Source of the DNA: Lachnoanaerobaculum gingivalis
GTDB taxonomy: Bacteria > Bacillota > Clostridia > Lachnospirales > Lachnospiraceae
Assembly (NCBI RefSeq): GCF_003862475.1
Contig: NZ_RRCO01000002.1
Coordinates: 496,001-560,000 of the forward strand
DNA: 64,000 nucleotides
Reading direction: 5' to 3'
Below the pieces are notes generated by a model that saw only the letters and a program-made list of their open reading frames with translations, was not told where the DNA came from and did no database searches. The first letter of the stretch is position 1. Every line of letters starts with the position of its first letter. Positions 8,238 through 17,389 of the stretch are shown piece by piece. The position numbers were made by a program, and so were the translations under genes.

Positions 8238-9413
8238 ATGCCAAACGATTTTGTTTTTAGAGATCAATTGCCTATAGCGCCTCTAAAGATTGCCGCTCTT
8301 GAAAGCTGCTATGATTTTGCCAAGAAAGTCAATGATTATATTGTTGAGTTCAGAAGAAATGATACTACTGAGCTTATGAACAGTAAAATGGACTTGCATT
8401 ACAGAGGCTATGACTGTGATAATTATCTTCTTGATATTGCCTGTCCCAGATTCGGTTCCGGTGAAGCCAAGGGAATAATAAAAGAATCAGTTCGTGGTAC
8501 AGATATATTTGTAATGGTGGATGTATTAAACCACTCTCTCAGCTATAAGCTGAACGGTTTTACAAACTATATGTCACCTGACGATCACTATCAGGATCTT
8601 AAAAGAATTATCAGCGCAAGTATTGCCAATGCAAAAAGAGTAAATGTTATCATGCCTTTCTTATACGAGAGCAGACAGCATAAAAAGACCAAGAGAGAAT
8701 CTCTTGATTGTGCTCTGGCACTTGCTGAACTTGCGGATATGGGTGTAAGCAATATTATCACTTTTGATGCACATGACCCGAGAGTACAAAACTCCATTCC
8801 TCTTACAGGATTTGACAATTTCATGCCTACATATCAGTTTGTAAAGGCATTATTTGAAAATGTACCGGATTTGAAGGTAAGCAAAGATGATATGATGATT
8901 ATAAGCCCTGATGAAGGTGCTATGAACAGAGCGGTTTATCTTGCAAACAACCTTGGTGTGGATATGGGTATGTTCTATAAGAGACGTGATTATTCAAAGG
9001 TAATTGACGGCAGAAATCCTATAGTTGCTCACGAATTCCTTGGAAGCAGTGTGGACGGCAAGGATGTCATTATCATGGATGATATGATTTCTTCCGGTGA
9101 AAGTATGCTTGATACTGCAAAAGAGCTTAAAAAGAGAAATGCAAAGAGAATAATTATCTGTGCTACATTCGGACTTTTCACAAACGGTCTTGATAAGTTT
9201 GATGAATTCCATAATCTTGGACTTATAGACTATGTTTGTACTACAAATGTACATTACAGAAACCCTGAACTTCTTACAAAGCCATGGTATCTTGAAGCAG
9301 ATATGACAAAGTATCTTGCCGCTATTATAAACTCATATAACCATGATGTTTCAATAGGTAAGAGCCTCTCACCGACACTTAAAATCCAAAACTTTGTATC
9401 AAGATTTAAATAA
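8238..9413 (+). CDS. prs: Ribose-phosphate pyrophosphokinase
   Basis: A 391-residue enzyme that makes PRPP from ribose-5-phosphate and ATP for nucleotide, histidine and tryptophan synthesis. The PRPP-binding loop IIMDDMISSGESM lies near residues 276-288, and the DAHDP segment near 185-189 matches the catalytic flexible-loop region. It is longer than the usual 310-320-residue bacterial enzyme; the long form occurs in Clostridia. Start follows TAGGAGAAAG. It is a lone plus-strand gene with its own promoter and a strong terminator. Confidence 0.93.
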   Translation: MPNDFVFRDQLPIAPLKIAALESCYDFAKKVNDYIVEFRRNDTTELMNSKMDLHYRGYDCDNYLLDIACPRFGSGEAKGIIKESVRGTDIFVMVDVLNHSLSYKLNGFTNYMSPDDHYQDLKRIISASIANAKRVNVIMPFLYESRQHKKTKRESLDCALALAELADMGVSNIITFDAHDPRVQNSIPLTGFDNFMPTYQFVKALFENVPDLKVSKDDMMIISPDEGAMNRAVYLANNLGVDMGMFYKRRDYSKVIDGRNPIVAHEFLGSSVDGKDVIIMDDMISSGESMLDTAKELKKRNAKRIIICATFGLFTNGLDKFDEFHNLGLIDYVCTTNVHYRNPELLTKPWYLEADMTKYLAAIINSYNHDVSIGKSLSPTLKIQNFVSRFK

Positions 9414-9420
9414 GAATAAA

Positions 9421-9468
9421 GGGATGCTCGGAAATAAGTGATTTTACTTCCCGACATCCCCTTTTTTT
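9421..9468 (+). terminator. Rho-independent terminator of prs
   Basis: GGGATGCTCGG (9421-9431) pairs with CCCGACATCCC (9450-9460) with one bulge, followed by a seven-T run. It starts 8 bases after the prs stop. Confidence 0.85.
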
Positions 9469-9535
9469 AATTCACTTGCTCATATCCAAAAGTGTTTGTT
9501 AATAAAAATATGCTTTTCACAAATAATCATTCAAG

Positions 9536-9760
9536 CTAAATATTTCTACCTTTTTGAGATTTAACTCTCTTGAAAATTGCAATACATATTTTAATGATTA
9601 AATAAAGTCCCCAAAATACTATAAACGAATAACCAGATATAGTGCTTTTCAAGTCCCACGTAGTATGGAGTATAAAATGCGTAACCAAAAAGCCGGCTAT
9701 TATTTGCACTACTAGAATAAATAGCGCCCATAATATCTCCTGTTTCAAAAACTCCTTCAT
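9536..9760 (-). CDS. Small two-span membrane protein, function unknown
   Basis: A 74-residue protein with two hydrophobic stretches (about residues 10-32 and 41-63) and a basic C-terminus, so probably a small inner-membrane protein. I do not recognise the family. It starts after GGGAGAAAG. An upstream reading frame ending ATATGA overlaps this start codon and has no clear ATG, so this may be the second gene of a decayed pair. A promoter -10 and a palindrome lie upstream at 9834-9864. Confidence 0.6.
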   Translation of the reverse strand: MKEFLKQEILWALFILVVQIIAGFLVTHFILHTTWDLKSTISGYSFIVFWGLYLIIKICIAIFKRVKSQKGRNI

Positions 9761-9833
9761 ATTTTACTTTCTCCCAGCTCGCTTATTACAAAAACAAGCT
9801 CTTCCCTTAGTTCTTTAATACAACCTCCAATTT

Positions 9834-9864
9834 AGTTAGCTTCTGCTAACTACTTAGTATTATA
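9834..9864 (-). promoter_or_regulatory. Palindrome next to a -10 box
   Basis: AGTTAGC-TTCT-GCTAACT (9834-9851) lies just downstream of TATAAT (9864-9859, minus strand). A 7-bp palindrome at this place looks like a repressor site for the small membrane-protein unit. No good -35 is seen. Confidence 0.4.
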
Positions 9865-10129
9865 ACATCAATGAAGAAATATTACTAGTATTTATTGTTC
9901 TGTCTGCTCTATCTCTTTAATAAGTTCATTTTTAAATTTTCTGATATGGTTGAAATAGGTATCGATACTCTAAACATGATATTTTACCCTTTTGACATCT
10001 TGCACGTTAAGCATCTCTTAATGACGTTATTGATTTAAAATGGATTTCTATGCTCCATTAGATACATATTTCTATCAAAAGTCTGCACTCAATTATAGAT
10101 ATCCATATAATAAGACTTTTTCACAACTC

Positions 10130-10414
10130 TTATTTGCCATTTAATGGTACAATCGCAAGTGTTTTTCCCAATGGTGCCAAGACTTTTAATATTGTATCAA
10201 GTTGTGGACTTGTTTGTCCTTTTTCCATCCTTGCTATTACAGGCTGTTTTACACCACTTAATTCTTCTAATTTCTTTTGACTCAATCCCTTTTCTTGTCT
10301 GGTTTTAATAAGTTCTCCTATCAAAGCAACTCTTAAGTCACTTTCCAATATTTCTTCAGGTGTTAAAAGCGAATCTATAAATTCTAAAGCATTCTGCCCA
10401 ATCGCACTATTCAT
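10130..10414 (-). CDS. XRE-family regulator, HigA-type antitoxin-like
   Basis: A 94-residue protein with a helix-turn-helix at about residues 32-86, including GLSQKKLEELSGVKQPVIARME. The N-terminal LTPEEILESDLRV part and the C-terminal LAPLGKTLAIVPL match antitoxins of HigB/RelE-type systems. Such genes normally follow a toxin gene. Here the 155 bases upstream hold only a terminator and no toxin, so it is an orphan. It may still act as a DNA-binding repressor. Confidence 0.75.
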   Translation of the reverse strand: MNSAIGQNALEFIDSLLTPEEILESDLRVALIGELIKTRQEKGLSQKKLEELSGVKQPVIARMEKGQTSPQLDTILKVLAPLGKTLAIVPLNGK

Positions 10415-10516
10415 AATCCATTCCCATCTTTATCTTTATAAAAATATATATTGTACAAGTTCCCCCCTCCTTAAATCAATTATACTTAAAAGTTATTAAG
10501 CAGTCAACTTTATCAA

Positions 10517-10555
10517 TAAAAAAATTCCGACATAACTTTATTAAAGATATGTCGG
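10517..10555 (-). terminator. Terminator of the prfA-ilvE-kinase operon
   Basis: CCGACATA (10527-10534) pairs with TATGTCGG (10548-10555); on the minus strand the stem is followed by a seven-T run. It lies just past the kinase stop codon. Confidence 0.85.
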
Positions 10556-10569
10556 GAGATTATTAAGGC

Positions 10570-12204
10570 TTATACATTAAATGTGCTTCCACCTATAAAT
10601 TCTCTTAAAATAGAATTGGAAGGTACATTATCACTCGGTATACCGAGGAAATAGTCAAGGAACTTTAACAGTCTCTTTGCCTCGGGATATTCCTTACTGT
10701 CTTTTTGTACACTGAATAATACCGGCTCAACATATTGCTTTATAACTGCAATCTCGTAGTTGAGAGCCGAATTGAAAGTGGCATCCGCACTGCTTTGATA
10801 TGGGAATATATACTTTTCTTCCCCTCTTCTTACAGAATCCCACATTGAAATTGTCTTTGTAGGTGAAGTGCCTCTCTTTCTGACATCTCTTATCATTCTT
10901 CTGAGTAATCTGCCGTCTGTAGTAGGTATACGATTGTGCTCGTCTATATTTAATTGAGTCAGTGCACTTATATATATCTTATACCTGCTGTCCTTAGGCA
11001 ATCTGTATGAAAGTTCATCGTTTAAACAATGTATACCCTCTATAACAAGAATATCATCCTTACCAAGTCTTAAGAAGTTTCCATTGTATTCTCTCTGCCC
11101 GATTTTGAAATTAAAGCTTGGAATCTCCACTTCTTCCCCGTTCAAAAGGGCCAACATATCTTCATTAAACTTTTCAATATCCATTGCACCTAGACATTCA
11201 AAGTCAAGCTCACCATGTTCATCTCTCGGTGTATCTTCCCTGTTCTTAAAGTAATTGTCCACCTCAAGAGGATGAGGTTTCAATCCGTGAGATCTTAATT
11301 GTATACTGAGTCTGTGTGAAAATGAAGTCTTTCCTGATGAAGACGGACCTGCAATCATAACAAGTTTTACATTGCCTCTTTTTACAATATCATCCGCAAT
11401 ATCTCCAATCTTCTTTTCCATATATGCTTCAGAAATAAGGATCATTTCATTAGTCATACCGTTTGCAATCATCTCATTTAGAGAACCGACATCGGCAACT
11501 CCCATGTCTTCGGCATTTTTGCTCGCATTGTTAAGCTCATTAAATATTTTTTCTTCAGGTACAAACTCTTCCACCACTTCAGGGTTATCCTTCTTAGGTA
11601 TAATAAGAACAAGTCCGTCCTTATATTTTGTCAGGCTGAATTTATCTACAAATCCTGTTGAATACACAATATAACCGTAATTATAGTCTATATAGTCCTC
11701 AAGCTTATATATATTCACTCTGGATACTCTTCTGAACTTAAAAAGTTTTTCCTTTTCAAAAAAGCCTGCATCATGAAACATCTTTATCGCAGTATCGGTA
11801 TGAACACTCATCTTCTCTATTCTGATATTTTCATCGACAATTTCTCTCATCCTGCCGTCTATTTTATCAATATCAAACTCAGATTCACCGTTCATTCTGA
11901 TAAACAGTCCGTTTCCGGTGGAAAATTCCACAATAGGTTTTATATTCTCACCATATATATCTTTAATAGACTTTAAAAGTATAAGTACGGCACTTCTTTC
12001 ATATGTGGAACGCCCGATAACATCACTTAAAGTAATAAATTCAAGTTTTATATCAGATTTTAAAGTCTTATGCAGCTCCTGCAATTTAGAGTCTACCTTT
12101 ACTAAAAGTGCCTTTTTCTTATGCTCCGTTACAATATCAAAGTAACTTGTATTCTCTTCGTATTCAAATACTTCGTTGTTTATATTTACTTTAAACTTTT
12201 TCAT
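10570..12204 (-). CDS. Uridine kinase-like P-loop protein with N-terminal TGS/threonyl-tRNA synthetase-like region
   Basis: About 544 residues. The N-terminal third resembles the TGS and second domains of threonyl-tRNA synthetase. The C-terminal half is a phosphoribulokinase/uridine kinase domain with Walker A GPSSSGKT at residues 286-293, a DNYFKNRED segment and IEGIHCLND. Family members are annotated as nucleoside kinases; the real substrate is uncertain. I chose the ATG at 12204, which overlaps the ilvE stop as TAATG; an ATG at 12225 would add seven residues. It is the last gene of the operon and is followed by a terminator. Confidence 0.82.
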   Translation of the reverse strand: MKKFKVNINNEVFEYEENTSYFDIVTEHKKKALLVKVDSKLQELHKTLKSDIKLEFITLSDVIGRSTYERSAVLILLKSIKDIYGENIKPIVEFSTGNGLFIRMNGESEFDIDKIDGRMREIVDENIRIEKMSVHTDTAIKMFHDAGFFEKEKLFKFRRVSRVNIYKLEDYIDYNYGYIVYSTGFVDKFSLTKYKDGLVLIIPKKDNPEVVEEFVPEEKIFNELNNASKNAEDMGVADVGSLNEMIANGMTNEMILISEAYMEKKIGDIADDIVKRGNVKLVMIAGPSSSGKTSFSHRLSIQLRSHGLKPHPLEVDNYFKNREDTPRDEHGELDFECLGAMDIEKFNEDMLALLNGEEVEIPSFNFKIGQREYNGNFLRLGKDDILVIEGIHCLNDELSYRLPKDSRYKIYISALTQLNIDEHNRIPTTDGRLLRRMIRDVRKRGTSPTKTISMWDSVRRGEEKYIFPYQSSADATFNSALNYEIAVIKQYVEPVLFSVQKDSKEYPEAKRLLKFLDYFLGIPSDNVPSNSILREFIGGSTFNV

Positions 12205-13229
12205 TATTTTATTTTTCTGATCCATCCCTGTGGTGCTTCTATTTCACCCATCTGTATTCCGGTAAGTGTATCATAAAGTTTCTTTGTAATCTCACCCATA
12301 CCTTCCATACCTGCAGGTAAGCTTATTACTTCTTCACCTCTGTATATTCTGCCTACCGGTGAAATAACTGCTGCAGTACCGCAAAGTCCCGCTTCTTTGA
12401 ATTCCTTTATTTCATCAAATGCAACCGGTCTTTCCTCTGTCTTAAGTCCAAGATAATGCTCTGCAACATAAAGAAGTGATCTTCTTGTAATTGAAGGCAA
12501 TATTGAATTTGATTTAGGTGTAACTACAGTATTATCTTTTGTAATAAAGATAAAGTTTGCGCCTCCTGTCTCTTCGACATAGGTTCTTGTAGCCGCATCC
12601 AGATACATATTTTCATCAAATCCGTTTCTGTGAGCTTCCATAAGAGGATGAATACTCATGGCATAATTAAGTCCTGCCTTTATATGTCCTGTACCTCTCG
12701 GTGCTGCTCTGTCAAATTCACTTACAGTGATTGTAATAGGCTTTGCACCACCCTTAAAATAAGGGCCTACAGGTGTTACAAACATTCTGAACTGATACTC
12801 TGCAGCCGGCTTAACTCCGATTACAGGTGATGAAGCAAACATATAAGGTCTTATATAAAGTGTTGCTCCCGAACCGAAAGGAGGTACCCATGCTTCATTT
12901 GCAAGTACTACCTTATCTACCGCTTCAAGGAATCTCTCCTCATCAAACGGCGGCATCTCAAGTCTTTTAGCTGAATCATGCATTCTCTTTGCATTTAGAT
13001 CAGGTCTGAATGTAACTATATGTCCTTCCTTTGTTCTGTATGCCTTTAAGCCTTCAAAAACTTCCTGACAATACTGTAAAATACCTGCCGACTCATTTAT
13101 CGTAACATTTGAGTCTGCCAGAAGCTCTCCATCATCCCATTTTCCGTCTTTAAAATTGCTGACATATCTGTAATCAGTAATTCTGTAGTTGAAACCTATA
13201 TTTCCCCAATCTAAATCCTTTATTTCCAT
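12204..13229 (-). CDS. ilvE: Branched-chain amino acid aminotransferase
   Basis: A 341-residue PLP enzyme of fold type IV, which transfers amino groups between glutamate and leucine, isoleucine or valine. Supporting motifs are EVFEGLKAYR, RPYMFAS, the lysine segment GHIKAGLNYA (PLP lysine), EETGGANFIF and the GTAAVISPVG stretch that binds the cofactor phosphate. Length fits the BCAT family (type II, about 340-360). RBS is AGGAGG. It lies 9 bases after prfA and overlaps the kinase gene by one base, so it is translated in one operon. No leucine-type attenuator is present at this internal position. Confidence 0.93.
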   Translation of the reverse strand: MEIKDLDWGNIGFNYRITDYRYVSNFKDGKWDDGELLADSNVTINESAGILQYCQEVFEGLKAYRTKEGHIVTFRPDLNAKRMHDSAKRLEMPPFDEERFLEAVDKVVLANEAWVPPFGSGATLYIRPYMFASSPVIGVKPAAEYQFRMFVTPVGPYFKGGAKPITITVSEFDRAAPRGTGHIKAGLNYAMSIHPLMEAHRNGFDENMYLDAATRTYVEETGGANFIFITKDNTVVTPKSNSILPSITRRSLLYVAEHYLGLKTEERPVAFDEIKEFKEAGLCGTAAVISPVGRIYRGEEVISLPAGMEGMGEITKKLYDTLTGIQMGEIEAPQGWIRKIK

Positions 13230-13238
13230 GATAGCCTC

Positions 13239-14309
13239 CTATTGTTCATTAAGTTTGGCAAGTTTTGCAGCCTGATCCGCCGCAATACAGCCGTCTATAA
13301 GTTCCTGAATGTCACCATTCATTATCTTATCAAGTTTATATAAGGTAAGATTTATTCTGTGATCTGTTACTCTTCCCTGTGGGAAGTTGTAAGTTCTGAT
13401 TTTTTCAGATCTGTCACCTGTACCGATCTGGCTTCTTCTGTCAGCCGCTTCCGCACTTTGCTTTTTCTCAAGCTCTATCTCATAAAGCTTTGATCTAAGA
13501 AGTGCAAATGCCTTTTCCTTGTTTTGCAACTGGCTCTTTTCTGTCTGAGAGTAGATAACAATACCTGTAGGATAGTGAGTAAGACGAACTGCAGAGTCTG
13601 TAGTATTGACACACTGCCCACCGTTTCCGCTGGCTCTCATAACGTCTATTCTGACATCATTCATATCAATCTGTACATCAACTTCCTCAGCCTCAGGCAT
13701 TACCGCAACAGATGCTGTAGAAGTATGAATTCTTCCGCCCGACTCTGTCTCAGGTACTCTTTGTACTCTGTGAACTCCCGACTCATACTTAAGCTTTGAA
13801 TAAGCACCCTTACCGCTTACCATTGCCACTACTTCTTTATATCCGCCTATACCGTTCTCATTAACATCAATCATCTCGACCTTCCAGTTTTGGGACTCCG
13901 CATAATGAGTGTACATACGATACAGCTGCATAGCAAACAATGCCGCCTCGTCACCGCCTGCTCCGGCTCTGACTTCCAGCATTATATTCTTATCATCATT
14001 AGGATCTTTTGGCAAAAGCAAAATCTTTAACTTTTCGGAAAGTTCCTCTTCCAGTCTCTTACCCTCGGCAAGCTCTTCCTTTGCCATCTCCTTCATTTCT
14101 TCATCATTCATCTCAAGCATTTCAAGTGCATCCACCTGTAATTGCTTTGCTTTTTTATATTCTCCGTAAGTTTCCACTAATGGTGCAAGATCCGATTGCT
14201 CCTTCATCAGCTTTCTGAATCTGTTCTGATCATTTGCCACATCGCCGCTTGCAAGCTCCGCCATGATTTCATCATAATGTACTACTATATCTTCTAAATT
14301 ATCAAACAT
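13239..14309 (-). CDS. prfA: Peptide chain release factor 1
   Basis: A 356-residue class I release factor. The PxT tripeptide that reads UAA and UAG is PET at residues 186-188, inside [14 protein letters not shown]. The GGQ motif that triggers peptidyl-tRNA hydrolysis is at 230-232, with an unusual cysteine after it (GGQC instead of GGQH). The length is standard. The next gene upstream, prmC, methylates the GGQ glutamine, a usual pairing. RBS is AAGAGG. Confidence 0.96.
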   Translation of the reverse strand: MFDNLEDIVVHYDEIMAELASGDVANDQNRFRKLMKEQSDLAPLVETYGEYKKAKQLQVDALEMLEMNDEEMKEMAKEELAEGKRLEEELSEKLKILLLPKDPNDDKNIMLEVRAGAGGDEAALFAMQLYRMYTHYAESQNWKVEMIDVNENGIGGYKEVVAMVSGKGAYSKLKYESGVHRVQRVPETESGGRIHTSTASVAVMPEAEEVDVQIDMNDVRIDVMRASGNGGQCVNTTDSAVRLTHYPTGIVIYSQTEKSQLQNKEKAFALLRSKLYEIELEKKQSAEAADRRSQIGTGDRSEKIRTYNFPQGRVTDHRINLTLYKLDKIMNGDIQELIDGCIAADQAAKLAKLNEQ

Positions 14310-14334
14310 CTTTTCCTCTTATGATTTATTTTAT

Positions 14335-15168
14335 TTAACTGTATATTATCGCTACCCTGTCTAAATTTGCCAGGTCCTTTTTTATCACTACATTTTTGCC
14401 TTCAAACAAAGCTCTTATATCATCCGCTTCATCATAGCCTATTTCAAGAGCCATTACTCCGTTGTCTGCCAAATAGTCCTCATAGTTTTCGGCAATTATT
14501 TTATAAAATTTCATGCCGTCAGCATCTCCGTCAAGCGCAAGCCTAGGCTCAAAATCCTTTACTTCATTTTCTAAAGTATCTACAACATCGCTCTGTATGT
14601 ACGGCGGATTGGATACTATGATATCATATTTAATTTCAGATGTTAAGCTTGAAAACATATCGCTCTTTAAAAAATTGATATCCAAATCCAGCTCTTTTGC
14701 ATTTCTTTTTGCAACTTCAAGTGCCTTATCCGATATATCCAGAGCATCAACTCTGTCAAATCCTCCAAGCTTTTTTAATGCAATGGCTATAGCTCCCGAA
14801 CCGGTACACATATCAAGTATTCTTTTACTCTTATCTTTTTTTGAAAGCGCTAAAACTTCTTCAACCAGTACTTCCGTATCAAATCTCGGAATAAGTACAT
14901 TCTCATTGACATAGAGTGGAAGTCCGCAAAAATATGCCTTATTTAAAATATACTGTATAGGCATATGACCAAGCCTTTTTTCCACATATTCATTCAATCT
15001 ATCAAGCTTTGATATATCCTCTATCTCTTCATACTTATACATCGTCCATTTTGAAAAATCAAAATCGAATATCTCATATATAAGCAGGAGTATATCACTT
15101 TTCGCATCCTTGAAGTTTTTTTCTTCCAACAGCTTTACATATTTATCAAAAACTTCAATATATTTCAT
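14335..15168 (-). CDS. prmC: Peptide chain release factor N5-glutamine methyltransferase
   Basis: A 277-residue SAM-dependent methyltransferase. Motif I DMCTGSGAIAI is near residues 119-129 and the catalytic NPPY is at 187-190, both hallmarks of PrmC. It methylates the GGQ glutamine of release factors, and it lies directly before prfA. I chose the ATG at 15168, one base after the DUF1385 stop; a longer frame from 15216 would overlap that gene and has no good RBS. Confidence 0.93.
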   Translation of the reverse strand: MKYIEVFDKYVKLLEEKNFKDAKSDILLLIYEIFDFDFSKWTMYKYEEIEDISKLDRLNEYVEKRLGHMPIQYILNKAYFCGLPLYVNENVLIPRFDTEVLVEEVLALSKKDKSKRILDMCTGSGAIAIALKKLGGFDRVDALDISDKALEVAKRNAKELDLDINFLKSDMFSSLTSEIKYDIIVSNPPYIQSDVVDTLENEVKDFEPRLALDGDADGMKFYKIIAENYEDYLADNGVMALEIGYDEADDIRALFEGKNVVIKKDLANLDRVAIIYS

Positions 15169-15169
15169 A

Positions 15170-16096
15170 TCAGAAGTTTTCCTCCAGGTACACTCTCCAG
15201 TCAAATACCCTTTCAACTGCCGCGATAGCTACCTCAACCATATCAGGTGTAGGTTCTTTAGTGGTAAGTCCCTGCATCCAAAGTCCCGGTTTACTTATAA
15301 GATTTACAAGCCAGAAATCACTTCTTCCTGCAATTCTTAAAAACTCATAGCTTACTCCGGCTATAACAGGTACAAGAACAATTCTGGATACCGCTCTAAG
15401 CCATATGGTATCAACTCTGATTACCATAAAGAAAAGTATACTTATCATCATTACAATGATAATAAAGCTTGTACCGCATCTCTTATGCTCTTTTGAGCTC
15501 TTCATAACATTTTCCACATTAAGCTCAAGACCATGTTCAATACAGTTTATACATTTATGCTCCGCTCCATGGTACATAAATGTTCTTTTAATATCTTCCA
15601 TTCTTGATATCATTTTTATATAGAAGATAAATATTGCAATTCTTATTATTCCCTCAAAAATTGCAATTACATAGTAATTATCAACTTTCAATTTAATAAT
15701 ATTACTGAGAAGCATCGGCAGGACCATAAAAATAGCTATGGATGCTATTACTGAAATAAACATCGTAACACCCATTATCACTTTATCCAGCTTATCTCCA
15801 AAAATTGCTATCAGCTTTTCTTCAAACTTTGAAGGCTTTGAATCCTCATCATCTTCAAAAAAGCTTGCTGAATATGACAGTGTTTTCATTCCCAAAACCA
15901 ATGAGTCTATAAATGAAAATATACCTCTAAGGAACGGAAGTCCCAATATCGGCATTCTTGTAGTTAAGCTCTCATATTTATCTTCCATTACCGCAATTGT
16001 TTTATCCGGCTTTCTTACAGCTGTAGAATATCTGTCACCGTTTTTCATCATGATGCCTTCTATAACAGCCTGTCCACCTATTCCTGAATATTTCAT
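15170..16096 (-). CDS. DUF1385 family membrane protein (YqhQ-like)
   Basis: A 308-residue protein beginning with GIGGQAVIEGIMMKNG, the diagnostic N-terminus of the DUF1385 family. It has hydrophobic spans around residues 110-160 and 205-250, so it is an integral membrane protein. The EHKCINCIEHG stretch in the middle is conserved in the family. Its function is not established. Gene order rpmE–DUF1385–prmC–prfA is common in Clostridia, and the stop abuts prmC. Confidence 0.88.
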   Translation of the reverse strand: MKYSGIGGQAVIEGIMMKNGDRYSTAVRKPDKTIAVMEDKYESLTTRMPILGLPFLRGIFSFIDSLVLGMKTLSYSASFFEDDEDSKPSKFEEKLIAIFGDKLDKVIMGVTMFISVIASIAIFMVLPMLLSNIIKLKVDNYYVIAIFEGIIRIAIFIFYIKMISRMEDIKRTFMYHGAEHKCINCIEHGLELNVENVMKSSKEHKRCGTSFIIIVMMISILFFMVIRVDTIWLRAVSRIVLVPVIAGVSYEFLRIAGRSDFWLVNLISKPGLWMQGLTTKEPTPDMVEVAIAAVERVFDWRVYLEENF

Positions 16097-16115
16097 ATTT
16101 ACTCCGTAATCTATT

Positions 16116-16143
16116 TAAAAAGAGCCAGACACCTGCCTGACTC
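16116..16143 (-). terminator. Terminator after rpmE
   Basis: GAGTCAGG and CTGGCTC arms (16122-16143) with a T-rich tract on the minus strand. It sits about 30 bases after the rpmE stop, separating it from the DUF1385 gene. Confidence 0.65.
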
Positions 16144-16172
16144 CCCCTAATAAATAGTATTTCTTTATCTTA

Positions 16173-16379
16173 TTATTCAGCCTTAACACCATATCTACGG
16201 TTAAACTGCTCGATACGACCACGTGCCTGAGCTGATTTCTGCTGACCTGTATAGAAAGAATGGCACTTAGAACAAATTTCTACGTGGATATCTTCCTTTG
16301 TTGAACCCGTTACAAATGTGTTACCACAGTTGCAAGTTACTGTTGCCTGATAATAATTTGGATGTATTCCCTGTTTCAT
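16173..16379 (-). CDS. rpmE: 50S ribosomal protein L31, zinc-binding form
   Basis: A 68-residue protein starting [10 protein letters not shown] with CNCG at 16-19 and CSKC at 36-39, the four cysteines of the zinc-binding (C+) L31 type. It is part of the large ribosomal subunit. Start follows AGAGG. It has its own promoter (16441-16469) and terminator. Confidence 0.96.
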   Translation of the reverse strand: MKQGIHPNYYQATVTCNCGNTFVTGSTKEDIHVEICSKCHSFYTGQQKSAQARGRIEQFNRRYGVKAE

Positions 16380-16440
16380 AATTCACCTCTTTTAAAAATT
16401 TAACGGTTACATAAAGTAGACTCGTTACAAAGTACATCTT

Positions 16441-16469
16441 AGGATAGCATAAATGAAGATAAATTGCAA
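16441..16469 (-). promoter_or_regulatory. Promoter of rpmE
   Basis: On the minus strand TTGCAA (16469-16464), 17-base spacer, TATCCT (16446-16441), about 60 bases before the rpmE start. Confidence 0.55.
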
Positions 16470-16497
16470 GAGTATAATTTACTCTTTACTCTTTGAT

Positions 16498-16914
16498 TTA
16501 AGATATGATATCAAACTCCAAAGATCCGACAACGTATATCCTATCATTAATACCATATTTTACTTTACTTTCAAACTCGACCAATATTTCCTCATCACAT
16601 ATACTTGTTTTGGCATAAAGTGAAAATTCGTCTACAATTCTTTTTACTTCTACTGTCGCTATTATATGTGAGGAATGTCTATGTGGCTGTTCAAACATAA
16701 GTTCACCGTTTTTAATATAAGAGCCTGTTACTAAATCTATTCTTAATTTACCTTTTATTATACTTCCAACAAACTTCCGTTCAGATTTCTTGTCGTTATC
16801 TATATATTCATCATATTCCGTAAAATGTACTATAATCTTATTTTTGTCCTCCATTTCAGCATCAACAAATCTATCATAACCGAATGTACAGATATTAATA
16901 ATTTTCAAATTCAT
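16498..16914 (-). CDS. Hypothetical protein, possible immunity protein
   Basis: A 138-residue soluble, beta-rich protein with no signal peptide and no motif I recognise. It lies between rpmE and the distal, truncated end of the immunity array, on the same strand as the array. Small acidic soluble proteins in such places are often immunity proteins, but nothing in the sequence proves it. It is not an obvious member of the array's alpha/beta/gamma family, as it lacks the shared C-terminal W-x-Y ending. Confidence 0.55.
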   Translation of the reverse strand: MNLKIINICTFGYDRFVDAEMEDKNKIIVHFTEYDEYIDNDKKSERKFVGSIIKGKLRIDLVTGSYIKNGELMFEQPHRHSSHIIATVEVKRIVDEFSLYAKTSICDEEILVEFESKVKYGINDRIYVVGSLEFDIIS

Positions 16915-16945
16915 AATACTTTCTTTTTCTCATACCTTTTATAAA

Positions 16946-17340
16946 TTAAAAAGTTTTAGGATCCTCAAATACCCATAATTCATTCCAAGGTAGTTTTGCA
17001 TATAACTTATCTATATCATCCTTTGTATAAAAGTACTCCTCCATAAATACATCCTCAGAAAAAAGCTTAAAATATCTACGAAAAAATTCCAACAAAAGTC
17101 TTTCTCTACCTGATATATCCTCGAAAATAATATAACTTGGCACTGTTTCTCCCATACTTGGAATGTAGTATTCATGTGATTCTTTTGGCTTCGGATAAAA
17201 ATAAATTATAATATTATCATTATAATCAAACGAATCCCATTGATAATCGTCATCATCCCATTTTCTTTTCCAATGATCATTAATAAAACTAATACTAAAA
17301 CTTTCGCCTGTACTTAATTTATCTTTTTCTTTACTGCCCT
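16946..17340 (-). pseudogene. Array gene 1: 5'-truncated gamma-type immunity-like gene
   Basis: The sequence matches the 3' three-quarters of the intact gamma genes at 23726-24217 and 46022-46513 almost letter for letter, including the ending WNELWVFEDPKTF. Similarity stops at about 17340, where unrelated DNA begins, so the first roughly 35-40 codons and the start are lost. A shorter in-frame ATG at 17155 would give 69 residues but is unlikely to be functional. It marks the distal edge of the array. Confidence 0.75.
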
Positions 17341-17389
17341 TGTGTCAAGTATTGGATACATTTTATTAAATTTCCAATCTGCTTCACTT

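Noticed and set aside
9890-9960. Possible C-terminal gene relic (FNHIRKFKNELIKEIEQTEQ) upstream of the small membrane gene
   Set aside because: Only about 25 codons, no start and no recognisable family; left uncalled.
15170-15216. Overlapping longer start for prmC
   Set aside because: The frame from 15216 overlaps the DUF1385 gene; the ATG at 15168 gives the usual N-terminus and length.
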